A stretch of DNA of 64,000 nt from Egibacter sp. (GTDB lineage Bacteria; Actinomycetota; Nitriliruptoria; Euzebyales; Egibacteraceae): NCBI GenBank assembly GCA_003553795.1, contig PWFH01000053.1, forward strand, positions 16,137-80,136. The letters are read 5' to 3'. A program made the translations under genes and the position numbers. This document shows positions 16,248 to 24,828 of this stretch, piece by piece. Below the pieces are notes generated by a model. It saw nothing but the letters and a program-made list of their open reading frames with translations, searched no databases and was not told the DNA's origin. How positions within the stretch are numbered: the first letter of the stretch is position 1; each line of letters begins with the position of its first letter.

Positions 16248-17183
16248 CTAGGCGACGAGGCCCTCGCTGGCGAGCCAGCGCTCGGCGTCCATCGCTGCGC
16301 GGCAGCCGGTGCCCGCCGCGGTGACCGCCTGGCGGTAGGTGTGGTCGACGACGTCGCCGGCGGCGAAGGCGCCCGGCACGCTCGTCTGCGTGCTCGGCTC
16401 GTCGACGATGATGTAGCCCTCGTCGTCGAGTTCGACCTGGCCCCGGAAGAGCCCCGTCGTCGGGTCGTGGCCGATGGCGAGGAAGAGCCCGTCGGTGCGG
16501 TGCTCCCAGGTCTCCCCGGTCGACGTGTCGCGCAGCTGCACGCCCTCGACGACGCTGTCGCCGAGCACGTCCTCGACGACGGCGTTCCAGACGAAGTCGA
16601 TCTTGTCGTTCTTGAAGGCCCGCTCCTGCATGATCTTCGAGGCGCGCAGCTCGTCGCGCCGGTGGATGATCGTCACCTTCGAGGCGAACTTCGTGAGGAA
16701 CGTCGCCTCCTCCATCGCCGAGTCCCCGCCGCCGACGACGACGAGCTCGCGGTCCCGGAAGAAGAAGCCGTCGCAGGTCGCGCAGCTCGAGACGCCCTTG
16801 CCGATGAGGCGCTGCTCGTTGGGCAGGCCGAGCCAGCGCGCGGTCGCACCGGTGGAGATGATGACGCTGTGGGCACGGTGGACGTCGCTGCCGACGGTCA
16901 CGGTGAATGGCCGCGCGCTGAGGTCGACGGCGTCGGCGTCGGCGGTGAGCAGCTCGGTCCCGAAGCGCTCGGCCTGCTTGCGCATGTCGGCCATGAGGGC
17001 CGGGCCCATGATCCCGTCGGGGAAGCCCGGGAAGTTCTCGACCTCGGTGGTGAGCATGAGCTGCCCGCCGGCCTCGCGGCCCTCGATCTGGAGGGGCTCG
17101 AGGTCGGCGCGCGCGGCGTAGAGCGCGGCGGTCAGCCCCGCTGGGCCCGAGCCCACGATGATGACGTTGCGGATGTCGTCCAT
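16248..17183 (-). CDS. trxB: Thioredoxin-disulfide reductase
   Basis: 311-residue flavoprotein using NADPH to reduce thioredoxin. FAD-binding GSGPAGLTAALYAARA at about 10-25, the redox pair CATC in VSSCATCDGFF, the NADPH loop VVGGGDSAMEEA, and the C-terminal FAD segment GAFAAGDVVDHTYRQA. ATG at 17181-17183 gives the normal N-terminus; the extra in-frame codons upstream are unconserved. CAGGA lies nine bases upstream. Divergent from the zinc-finger membrane protein gene at 17305. Confidence 0.96.
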   Translation of the reverse strand: MDDIRNVIIVGSGPAGLTAALYAARADLEPLQIEGREAGGQLMLTTEVENFPGFPDGIMGPALMADMRKQAERFGTELLTADADAVDLSARPFTVTVGSDVHRAHSVIISTGATARWLGLPNEQRLIGKGVSSCATCDGFFFRDRELVVVGGGDSAMEEATFLTKFASKVTIIHRRDELRASKIMQERAFKNDKIDFVWNAVVEDVLGDSVVEGVQLRDTSTGETWEHRTDGLFLAIGHDPTTGLFRGQVELDDEGYIIVDEPSTQTSVPGAFAAGDVVDHTYRQAVTAAGTGCRAAMDAERWLASEGLVA

Positions 17184-17304
17184 GGTCGGATGTCCTGTTG
17201 GTCGCGGTGTCACGCGCGGGTCGCGGCGTGCACGGTCCAAGGCCGTTCGTGCCGTCCAACGGCGCGGCGGCGAAGGCTATTCCGCACCGTAGACTGCGGT
17301 GCCC

Positions 17305-17784
17305 ATGGCCCGCGACCCGGTCCCCTGCGTCAACCACCCCGACACGCCCACACGGCTGTCCTGCGCGGTGTGCGACGACCCGATCTGTCCCCGCTGCGTC
17401 CGCTCGAGCGCGGTCGGGCAGCGCTGCCCGACCTGCGCCAAGCCCGCGCGCGCGGTGGCCGCCCGCGGCAAGCCGGCGCACTACGCCCGGGCGGTCGCCG
17501 CCGGTCTCGCCGTGGCCGTCGGCGGCGGGCTCGTCGCGGGCGTGATCGGCTTCGGCAGCCTCATCCTGTCGGGCGTCACCGGCTTCGGGGTCGGCCGGGC
17601 GGTGCGCTGGGGCACCCGCGGGCAGTCCCAGCCGCCCTTCCCCAACCTCGCCGTCGGCGTCGCCGTCGCCGGTCTCGCCGTCGCCTTCGTCGCGCTCTTC
17701 GGCACGCCGGTGCCCCAGCGCGGCCTCCTGCCCCTCGGCTACCTCGTCGCGGGGTTCCTCGCCTACCGCGGCGTCGTGTCCTGA
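17305..17784 (+). CDS. B-box-type zinc-binding membrane protein
   Basis: 159 residues from ATG 17305 (a GTG at 17299 is in frame). The N-terminal ~45 residues hold a Cys/His cluster, CVNHPDTPTRLSCAVCDDP, then CPRC and CPTC, a B-box-like zinc module found at the start of actinobacterial rhomboid-type and other membrane proteins. Three hydrophobic segments follow (about 62-85, 105-125, 132-152). TAGACT (17289-17294) is a plausible -10, making the mRNA nearly leaderless. The stop lies seven bases from the convergent kinase stop. Biochemical role unknown. Confidence 0.75.
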   Translation: MARDPVPCVNHPDTPTRLSCAVCDDPICPRCVRSSAVGQRCPTCAKPARAVAARGKPAHYARAVAAGLAVAVGGGLVAGVIGFGSLILSGVTGFGVGRAVRWGTRGQSQPPFPNLAVGVAVAGLAVAFVALFGTPVPQRGLLPLGYLVAGFLAYRGVVS

Positions 17785-17791
17785 GACCGCC

Positions 17792-19378
17792 TCAGCGTGG
17801 CTGGCCCCGCAGCTCGATGGAGGAGACCGCGGCGACGGCTCCGCCGTCCTCGACGACGAGGTCGGGCACGACGTAGAGCAGGACGTAGCGCGCATCGACC
17901 CCGCCGAGGTCGAGCTCCTCGCGCGCCTCGGCGTCGTCGACCCGCGCGGCGACCTCCCACGCCTCGGCATCGTCGTGCGGCTCGTCGGCCACGCGCAGCT
18001 CGAAGCGCATGCCCTCGGTCGGCGTGGTCACCCGCGCGCTCGCGAGCGCGTAGGGGCCCCCGAGGTCGACGACGACCCCGACGCCGGGCTTGAGGTTGCC
18101 GAAGTCCGGTTCGTCGTAGCGCTCGGTGCGCCAGGCGGTGTCGGGGTCGCCATCGACGAGGTTGGGCAGCAGCTCGTCGTTCTCCACGCCGTCCCCTCCG
18201 ACGAAGCCCTCGACGTCCTCGGGGTCGAAGGCCGCGAGCCCCTCGGCCTCGAGCGGCACCGGTGGCGCCTGCCCCCCCTCGTCGACGGCCGTGGCCGTGA
18301 GCGCCGGCACGCTCGTCGACTCGAGCACCCCCGTGGCGAGCCCGACGGCGGTGAGGGCGATCGCGACGACGAGCAGCGCGGTGACCGGGGCGAGCCAGGT
18401 GCGCTCCGAGCGCAGGAAGCCCCGGGACAGCCCGCCGACGGGCGCGGCCTCCTGGTCGGCCTCGTCGGCCTCGGCCGCGCCGGGCTCGCGGTCGATCGCC
18501 GGCCCGGCGCCGACCCACGGCTCCAGGGCGCGGGCGAAGGCGGCGAGGTCGGGGTAGCGCTCGGCGGGGTCGCGCGCGAGGGCGGTCATGACGACGTGGT
18601 CGAGGCCCCGGGGGACGTCGGGCCGCACCGCCCGCAGCGGCAGGGGGTCCTCGTTGAGGCGCTGCGCGGCCATGGTCATCGCCGACTCCGCCTCGAAGGG
18701 GCGCCGCCCGCTCACGGCCTCGTAGAGCACGCATGCGAGGGCGTACTCGTCGGCCCGACCGTCGACCGGATCGCCGCGCACCTGCTCGGGGGCGACGTAG
18801 GCCGCGGTGCCGAGCACCGTGCCGGTCTGGGTGAGGTCGCGCGCGGACTCGGCGACCTTCGCGATGCCGAAGTCGGCGACCTTCGCGCCGCCGTCGACCT
18901 CGAGGAGGATGTTCGCCGGCTTGACGTCGCGGTGCACGAGGCCGCGCGTGTGGGCGTAGGCCAGCGCCTCGGCGACCTGGGCCGTCACCGCGGCGGCCTC
19001 CCCCACCTCGAGTCGTCCGCGCTCGGCGAGGAGCTCGCGCAGGGTCGGCCCCTCGATGTAGGCCATGACGAGGTACGTCGCCTCGGGGTGCTCGCCGGTG
19101 TCGTAGAGCCCGACGATGCCGGGGTGACCGAGCTTGGCCGCGGCGACGGCCTCGCGGCGGAAGCGCTCGCGGAGGTCCTCGTCGGCGGCGAGATGGTCGT
19201 GGAGGAGCTTGACCGCGACGGTGCGCTGCAGGGTCTCGTCGTGCGCCCGCCAGACGCTGGCCATGCCCCCGAGCGCGATGCGCTCCTCGAGGAGGTAGCG
19301 CCCCCCGAGCACGCGACGGAACGGCAGGGCCTCGGGGGGCGCCTGCATCACGCGGTCGTCCTCGAGCATGTCCTCCAC
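17792..19378 (-). CDS. Receptor-type Ser/Thr kinase with discoidin-like extracellular domain
   Basis: 528 residues. The cytoplasmic kinase domain (about 27-285) has all catalytic elements: glycine loop IALGGMASVW, Lys57 in VAVK, HRDVKPAN at 149-156, DFG at 169-171 and GTAAYVAPEQ. One membrane helix at about 328-350. The outer part (about 390-528) has an F5/8 type C-like pattern: NLVDGDPDTAWRTE, VVVDLGG, then strands ending SSIELRG. In mycobacteria a dead copy of this kinase-helix-outer-domain module is fused to MurJ. Here it is separate and looks active, two genes downstream of murJ on the same strand. Candidate targets are MurJ and the CwlM-like protein. GTG start at 19376-19378; ATG at codon 4 is an alternative. 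Confidence 0.92.
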   Translation of the reverse strand: MEDMLEDDRVMQAPPEALPFRRVLGGRYLLEERIALGGMASVWRAHDETLQRTVAVKLLHDHLAADEDLRERFRREAVAAAKLGHPGIVGLYDTGEHPEATYLVMAYIEGPTLRELLAERGRLEVGEAAAVTAQVAEALAYAHTRGLVHRDVKPANILLEVDGGAKVADFGIAKVAESARDLTQTGTVLGTAAYVAPEQVRGDPVDGRADEYALACVLYEAVSGRRPFEAESAMTMAAQRLNEDPLPLRAVRPDVPRGLDHVVMTALARDPAERYPDLAAFARALEPWVGAGPAIDREPGAAEADEADQEAAPVGGLSRGFLRSERTWLAPVTALLVVAIALTAVGLATGVLESTSVPALTATAVDEGGQAPPVPLEAEGLAAFDPEDVEGFVGGDGVENDELLPNLVDGDPDTAWRTERYDEPDFGNLKPGVGVVVDLGGPYALASARVTTPTEGMRFELRVADEPHDDAEAWEVAARVDDAEAREELDLGGVDARYVLLYVVPDLVVEDGGAVAAVSSIELRGQPR

Positions 19379-19451
19379 CGGAGGCGTCGGGTCGGCGAGG
19401 CGGCGCCGGCTGGCGGTGCTCCGCCCGCTGCGAGTGTAGTCGGGTGCGGTC

Positions 19452-19826
19452 TCAGAGGTCCGACGGCGCCCGGGCGGTCGCGCTGCCGACGGTGCGCTCG
19501 GCGATCGGGCCGATACGCCCGGCGACGAGCAGCGGCGCGGGCCGGGTCAGCGTCACCGCCACCCCACCCTCCTCGAGGGCGACCTCGGCGACGTGGCAGC
19601 CGTCGAGCTCGGCGGCGACGTCGTCGGCGGCCACCTCGGCCGCGGCGAGGGTGCCCCGGGCCTCGAGGGCGGCCGCGGCCTCCTGTGCCGCGCGCCGCGC
19701 GGCGTCGTCGAGCTGGACGCTGTTGACGACGACGGCACCGACCTCGAAGGCGACCAGCGCGAGCAGGAGCAGCCCGCCCACCGTGCGGGCGAGCCCCTCG
19801 AGGATGATGTCGCCACGCTCTGCCAT
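19452..19826 (-). CDS. TadE-like/pseudopilin-like small membrane protein
   Basis: 124 residues. A short N-terminus precedes one hydrophobic helix (about 13-35, VGGLLLLALVAFEVGAVVV). After it comes a region of heptad-like Ala-rich residues (LDDAARRAAQEAAAALEA), the layout of TadE/TadG-type minor pilins. A single Cys lies in LDGCHVAEV. It sits between murJ and the kinase gene on the same strand. No name can be given; an envelope function is inferred. Confidence 0.65.
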   Translation of the reverse strand: MAERGDIILEGLARTVGGLLLLALVAFEVGAVVVNSVQLDDAARRAAQEAAAALEARGTLAAAEVAADDVAAELDGCHVAEVALEEGGVAVTLTRPAPLLVAGRIGPIAERTVGSATARAPSDL

Positions 19827-19876
19827 GGGTCGGCCCGTCGCCGGGCGCGGCCTGCACCGCGCCACTCTTACGGGGG

Positions 19877-21610
19877 TCATCGGCGCGTCGGCGGCTCTCC
19901 TGAAGGGCCGTCTCCCGGCCCGTCGCCCTCGGGCGGGCCCTGCGGGCCTCCGGGCTCCGGCGGGCCGCCCCGGCCGCCGTCGCGGCGCCGGCGCAGCAGC
20001 GCGCGCAGCGGCGGCAGCTCCTCGAGGCCGAGCGCCCGGGCGAGGCCGAGGTAGGCCAGGCCGGCGGGGCCGAGCACGAGGGGTGCGCGCAGGAGCGGGT
20101 GCAGCCCCACGGTGGCCACGGCGAGGACGACCCCGAGGGCGACCGCGGCGGCGGCGGCCGCGGCGACCCGGGCGAGCGTGCCGCCCCCGAGGTCGACGGT
20201 CACGCCGATGCGTCGGCGCACGGCCCGTCGCAGCAGGCCGTACTCCACCCACGACGCGACCGCCGCGGCGAGGGCGAGGCCGACCGCGCCGAGGCGGTAG
20301 AGGCCCTCCTGCTCACGCACCTCGACGGGCAGCGGCGCGGTCGCCGGCAGCTCGCCGACGAGCTCGACGCTGCCGCCGGGCCCGAGGGCGAACTGGTCGA
20401 GCTGGAGCATGAGCACGGCGCCGAGGCCCGCGGAGATCACGAGCCGGCCGGCGGAGACGAGCGCCGGCACCCGCGTCTGCCCGATCGCGTAGAGCGAGGA
20501 CTGCAGCAGCCTCGAGGAGGTCGTCGACAGGAGCCCGAGGCTGAAGCCGGCGAGGGTCAGCCACACGAGCCGCGCCTCGAGCCCGCCGAAGGCGCCGCTC
20601 TCGTAGACCGCGGCGACGACGACCTCGCCGAGCAGGACGAAGACGAGGGCGGTCGGCACGACGAAGAAGGCGATGCGCGCCAGCCCCGCGCGCAGCCGCT
20701 CGCGCACCCGCTCGGCCTCCTCGGTGCCGAGGTCGGAGAGCTCGGGCAGCTCCGAGGCCGCCACGGCCATCCCGAAGAGGCTCACGGGCAGGATGTAGAG
20801 GGGCTGGGCGAAGCCGAGCACCGCGACGGCGCCGAGCGCGAGCAGGCTCGCGAGCGCGAGCTCGACGTAGGTCATGAGCTGGACGATCCCGCGCCCGGCG
20901 ATGACCGGGCCGAGGGCGCGCAGCGTGCGACGCACGCCCTCGAGGCCGAGGTCGAGGCTCGGGCGCAGTCCGCCGAGCAGCCGCAGCACCGCGGGCAGCT
21001 GCAGGCCGAGCTGCAGGGCGCTGCCCGCGAGCGCGCCCCAGGCCAGGGCGACGGCGATCGAGGCGGGCGCGAGGCCGGCGACGGCGGCGCCGACGAGCGC
21101 GGCGACCTGCGCGCCGTTCCACAGCACCGGGGCGACGTAGGAGAGGAAGAAGCGGCGGTGGCTGTTGAGCACCCCGAGGCACCAGGCGCTGAGGACGAGC
21201 AGGCCGATGCCGGGGAAGAGGATGCGCATGAGCGTGACGGTGAGCTCGAAGCGCTCACCGGTGAACCCCGGGGCGATGATCCGCGTGAGCGGCTCGGCGG
21301 CGAGCACGCCGAGTAGGACGAGCAGCGAGGCGACGACGGCGAGCAGCCCCGCGATCGCCCCGGCCACGCGCCCGGCCTCCTCCTCGCGGCCCTCGGCGAG
21401 CAGGCGGCTGTAGACCGGGATGAACGACGCCGAGAGCACCCCCTCGCCCAGGAGGTTCTGGAGGATGTTGGGGATGCGGAACGCGGCGTTGAAGGACTCG
21501 ATGACCCCGCCGGTGGCGAAGAGGTGGCCCATCGCCCGCAGCCGCACGAAGCCGGCGACCCGGGACAGCAGGATCCCCGCGGCGACGAGGGTGGAGCCCC
21601 GTCGGCTCAC
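19877..21610 (-). CDS. murJ: Lipid II flippase MurJ
   Basis: 577-residue multi-span protein of the MVF family, moving lipid II across the membrane for peptidoglycan synthesis. Characteristic segments: TLVAAGILLSRVAGFVRLRAMG at the start (split here as about residues 6-27), FNAAFRIPNILQNLLGEG with the conserved Arg, FIPVYSRLL, and LFGMAVAASELPELS. About 14 hydrophobic segments. The C-terminus is a Pro/Gly-rich tail, not a kinase, unlike mycobacterial MviN. GTG start at 21608-21610 overlaps the NUDIX stop (GTGA). Confidence 0.93.
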   Translation of the reverse strand: MSRRGSTLVAAGILLSRVAGFVRLRAMGHLFATGGVIESFNAAFRIPNILQNLLGEGVLSASFIPVYSRLLAEGREEEAGRVAGAIAGLLAVVASLLVLLGVLAAEPLTRIIAPGFTGERFELTVTLMRILFPGIGLLVLSAWCLGVLNSHRRFFLSYVAPVLWNGAQVAALVGAAVAGLAPASIAVALAWGALAGSALQLGLQLPAVLRLLGGLRPSLDLGLEGVRRTLRALGPVIAGRGIVQLMTYVELALASLLALGAVAVLGFAQPLYILPVSLFGMAVAASELPELSDLGTEEAERVRERLRAGLARIAFFVVPTALVFVLLGEVVVAAVYESGAFGGLEARLVWLTLAGFSLGLLSTTSSRLLQSSLYAIGQTRVPALVSAGRLVISAGLGAVLMLQLDQFALGPGGSVELVGELPATAPLPVEVREQEGLYRLGAVGLALAAAVASWVEYGLLRRAVRRRIGVTVDLGGGTLARVAAAAAAAVALGVVLAVATVGLHPLLRAPLVLGPAGLAYLGLARALGLEELPPLRALLRRRRDGGRGGPPEPGGPQGPPEGDGPGDGPSGEPPTRR

Positions 21611-22053
21611 GCCGGCGGCACGATCGAGGGCGTCTGCTGCACGAGGGCGCGCTCGTTGTCGTGGCTCAGGCGCTCGACGGCCGCGTCGAAGGGCAGCCAG
21701 ACGACCTCGTCGGCCTCCTCGTCGCGCTCGTCGAGGTCGCCGCTCTCGGGGCGCATCGTGAAGTAGTGCACCCACTTGTGGTAGCGCACCGCGTCCTCGC
21801 GCCAGACGAACCAGTAGTCGACGACGCCGAGCGAGCCGGTGATGCGGCAGGCCAGCCCGGTCTCCTCGCGCACCTCGCGCAGGGCGGCGGCGGCGTGGTC
21901 CTCGCCGTCCTCGAGCCCGCCCTTGGGCAGGCTCCACAGGAGCCTGCCGGCCTGGTTGCGCCGCGCGATGAGCACGACCCAGCGCCCGTCGGCCCGGTCG
22001 TCGATGACGAGGCCGCCGGCGGAGACCGCGTGGCGCGTCGGGTAGCGCGACAT
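21607..22053 (-). CDS. NUDIX hydrolase (MutT4-like position)
   Basis: 148 residues. The Nudix box GX5EX7REUXEEXGU is present as GGLEDGEDHAAAALREVREETGL. It hydrolyses a nucleoside diphosphate linked to another group; the exact substrate is not readable. The gene lies between murJ and the PilT/CCA genes, as mutT4 lies between mviN and pcnA in Mycobacterium. ATG start at 22051-22053. Coupled to murJ. Confidence 0.9.
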   Translation of the reverse strand: MSRYPTRHAVSAGGLVIDDRADGRWVVLIARRNQAGRLLWSLPKGGLEDGEDHAAAALREVREETGLACRITGSLGVVDYWFVWREDAVRYHKWVHYFTMRPESGDLDERDEEADEVVWLPFDAAVERLSHDNERALVQQTPSIVPPA

Positions 22054-22158
22054 GCCCGGCAGGATAGACCCGCAAGCGGTCAAGTCCCGGGTGCTCGCGG
22101 CCGATGGAGACCACAGAGCGCCACGCAGCGGCGCGCTGCCCGCACCGAGGAGCCAGCG

Positions 22159-23232
22159 GTGACCGACGTCCACGACTACCTCCAGCACCTCGTCGACCAG
22201 GAGGGCTCGGACCTGCACCTCAAGGCCGGCGGCCCCGCCTACGTGCGTGTCGACGGCGAGCTCTCCGAGATCGGCGACCTGCCGGCGCTCAACCCCGAGG
22301 AGACCGCGCGGTTCGCCGAGCAGCTCATGGCCAGCGGCGCCGAGCGCTTCGCCGGCTCGGCCGAGGCCGACTTCGCCTACTCTCTGCCCGGCGTGGGGCG
22401 CTTCCGCGTCGCGGTGTTCCGCCAGCGCGGGTCGGTGGGCGTCGTCGTGCGCCGCGTCCTGCCCGGCAGCCAGGGCTTCGACGAGCTCGGGCTGCCCCCC
22501 GCGGTGCGCCGGCTCTCCGAGGAGCACCGCGGCCTCGTGCTCGTGACCGGGCCGACGGGCTCGGGCAAGACGACGACGACCGCGGCGATGATCAGCCACA
22601 TGAACGCGACGCGTCGCTGCCACATCGTCACCGTCGAGGACCCCATCGAGATCCTCCACCGCGACCACCTCGCGATCATCGACCAGCGCGAGGTCGGCAT
22701 CGACACCGACACCTTCGCGAGCGCGCTGCGGTCGGTCTCGCGCCAGGACCCCGACGTGATCTTCATCGGGGAGATGCGCGACCTCGAGACCGTCCAGGCG
22801 GCGCTGCAGGCCGCCGAGACCGGCCACTTCGTCATCTCGACGCTGCACACCACCGACGCCACCGACACCGTCAACCGGATCATCGACCTCTACCCGCCCC
22901 ACCAGCAGCACCAGGCGCGGCTGTCGCTCGCGACCGCGCTCAAGGGGGTCGTGAGCCAGCGGCTGCTGCCGCGCACCCGCGGCGGGCGGATCGCGGTCAT
23001 CGAGGCGCTCGTCATGACGACACGCCTGCACGAGTACATCGTCGACCCCGACCAGACCGATGCGCTGGGCGAGGCCATCGCCGAGGGCGGCTACTACGGC
23101 ATGCAGACCTTCGACCAGCATCTCCTCGAGCTCTACCGCAGCGGCGAGGTCACCCTGCGCGACGCGCTCTCCGGCGCGACGAGCCCCCACGATCTGCGCG
23201 TCGCGATCCGCGCGGCGGGCATCGCCTCCTGA
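22159..23232 (+). CDS. PilT-type pilus retraction ATPase
   Basis: 357-residue secretion ATPase. N-terminal DxHLKAGG motif (SDLHLKAGG), Walker A GPTGSGKTTTT, Asp box IVTVEDPIEI, Walker B DPDVIFIGEMRD and His box STLHTTDA. The C-terminus ends IRAAG, like the AIRNLIR region of PilT, favouring retraction over assembly. GTG start at 22159 with GAGGAG six bases upstream. There are no type IVa pilin, PilM-N-O or PilC genes beside it, and the Tad locus 17 kb away has its own ATPase. Either type IV pilus genes lie elsewhere or PilT is reused. Confidence 0.88.
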   Translation: MTDVHDYLQHLVDQEGSDLHLKAGGPAYVRVDGELSEIGDLPALNPEETARFAEQLMASGAERFAGSAEADFAYSLPGVGRFRVAVFRQRGSVGVVVRRVLPGSQGFDELGLPPAVRRLSEEHRGLVLVTGPTGSGKTTTTAAMISHMNATRRCHIVTVEDPIEILHRDHLAIIDQREVGIDTDTFASALRSVSRQDPDVIFIGEMRDLETVQAALQAAETGHFVISTLHTTDATDTVNRIIDLYPPHQQHQARLSLATALKGVVSQRLLPRTRGGRIAVIEALVMTTRLHEYIVDPDQTDALGEAIAEGGYYGMQTFDQHLLELYRSGEVTLRDALSGATSPHDLRVAIRAAGIAS

Positions 23233-23264
23233 GCCCGGGTCATGGGGGGCGCGGGCCCCGCGTC

Positions 23265-23270
23265 TAGCAT
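23265..23270 (+). promoter_or_regulatory. -10 element of near-leaderless CCA-enzyme mRNA
   Basis: TAGCAT ends nine bases before the ATG at 23280. Transcription would start about three bases before the ATG, and no Shine-Dalgarno sequence is present. No -35 match is visible. Confidence 0.45.
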
Positions 23271-23279
23271 GGGGCCGCC

Positions 23280-24704
23280 ATGACCCATGACGTGATGGCC
23301 TCCCAGGAGGCCCAGCTCGCCGCGCTGGTCGCGGTCTACCCGCTCGCCGACGAGCTCGGCGCGCGCCTGGCCGAGCGCGGCCACGAGCTCTACCTCGTCG
23401 GCGGCACGGTGCGCGACACGCTCCTGCGGGGCCCCGGCGCCCAGGACCTCGACTTCGCGACGTCGGCGCCACCGGAGGAGACCGAGGCGGTCCTCGCGGG
23501 CCTCGCCGACGCGGTGTGGCTCACCGGCGCGCGCTTCGGCACCGTCAGCGCGCGCAAGGGCGACGCCTTCCTCGAGGTCACGACGTTCCGCTCCGACGAG
23601 TACGCCCCGGGATCGCGCCACCCGCAGGTGCGCTTCGGGCGCTCGATCGAGGAGGACCTCGCGCGGCGCGACTTCACGATGAACGCCATGGCCGTCAAGA
23701 CGCCGGGGCATCGCTTCGTCGACCCCTTCGGCGGCCTCGCCGACCTGCGCGACCGCATCCTGCGCACCCCGATCGACCCGCGCACGAGCTTCGGCGACGA
23801 CCCGCTGCGGATGGTGCGCCTCGCGCGCTTCGTCTCGGCCCTCGACGCCCACCTCGACGAGGCCACCGCCCGGGCGGCGCAGCAGATGGCCGGCCTCGTC
23901 GAGGAGGTCTCCGCGGAGCGGGTCCGCGACGAGCTCGACAAGCTCCTCGTCGGGCCCTCGGTGGCCCGCGGCATCGACGTCCTCGTCGACACCGGCCTCG
24001 CCGACCACGTCCTGCCCGAGGTGCCCGCGATGCGCATGGAGCGCGACCCGGCGCACCACCACAAGGACGTCTACGCCCACACGCTCGCCGTGGTCGAGGG
24101 CTGCCCCGCCGACGACCGGATCCTGCGGCTCGCCGCGCTGCTCCACGACATCGGCAAGCCGGCGACCCGACGGTTCCACCCGGGCGGCAAGGTGACCTTC
24201 TACCACCACGACGTCGTCGGCGCGCGCATGGCCCGCGAGCGCCTCGGCGCGCTGCGCTACCCCAAGGCCGACATCGACAAGGTCTGCCAGCTCGTCGAGC
24301 TCCACCTGCGCTTCCACGGCTACGCCGACGCGCCATGGACCGATGCCGGCGTGCGCCGCTACGTGCGCGACGCCGGCGACGACGAGCAGCTCCGCCGCCT
24401 CAACGCCCTCACCCGGGCCGACGTCACCACGGCGAACCGTCGCAAGGCCCAGCGCCTGCAGTCGGCGATGGACGACCTCGAGGAGCGCATCGAGCGGCTC
24501 CGCGAGCGCGAGGAGCTCGAGGCGATCCGCCCTCCGCTCGACGGCAACGAGATCATGGAGCACCTCGGCCTCGCCCCGGGGCCGAAGGTGGGCGAGGCCC
24601 GCGCGATGCTGCTCGAGGCCCGCCTCGAGCAGGGGCCCATCGCGCCCGAGGAGGCGCGGCGCCTGCTCGATGACTGGGCAGCGGAGAACCTCGACTTCCA
24701 GTAG
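23280..24704 (+). CDS. CCA tRNA nucleotidyltransferase with HD domain
   Basis: 474 residues. It adds or repairs the 3' CCA of tRNA. The class II nucleotidyltransferase core has GGTVRDTLL, the metal pair DLDF, the A-loop EVTTFRSDEY and RRDFTMNAMA. The HD phosphohydrolase part has HHHKDVYAHTL and LLHDIGKP, and a C-terminal helical tail follows. The counterpart in Mycobacterium (pcnA) lies at the same place relative to the NUDIX and murJ genes. ATG start at 23280 next to a -10 box. Confidence 0.93.
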   Translation: MTHDVMASQEAQLAALVAVYPLADELGARLAERGHELYLVGGTVRDTLLRGPGAQDLDFATSAPPEETEAVLAGLADAVWLTGARFGTVSARKGDAFLEVTTFRSDEYAPGSRHPQVRFGRSIEEDLARRDFTMNAMAVKTPGHRFVDPFGGLADLRDRILRTPIDPRTSFGDDPLRMVRLARFVSALDAHLDEATARAAQQMAGLVEEVSAERVRDELDKLLVGPSVARGIDVLVDTGLADHVLPEVPAMRMERDPAHHHKDVYAHTLAVVEGCPADDRILRLAALLHDIGKPATRRFHPGGKVTFYHHDVVGARMARERLGALRYPKADIDKVCQLVELHLRFHGYADAPWTDAGVRRYVRDAGDDEQLRRLNALTRADVTTANRRKAQRLQSAMDDLEERIERLREREELEAIRPPLDGNEIMEHLGLAPGPKVGEARAMLLEARLEQGPIAPEEARRLLDDWAAENLDFQ

Positions 24705-24828
24705 TTCCCAGATCCGGGATTGCCCTTGCCTTGGGGGAATGCTTGCCTGCGCTGCCATCCCGACGTCACGCGCGGAGGCCATCACCTCGACGATGAACCT
24801 CATCGGTGTGGTCAAGCCTGAGCGTTGC

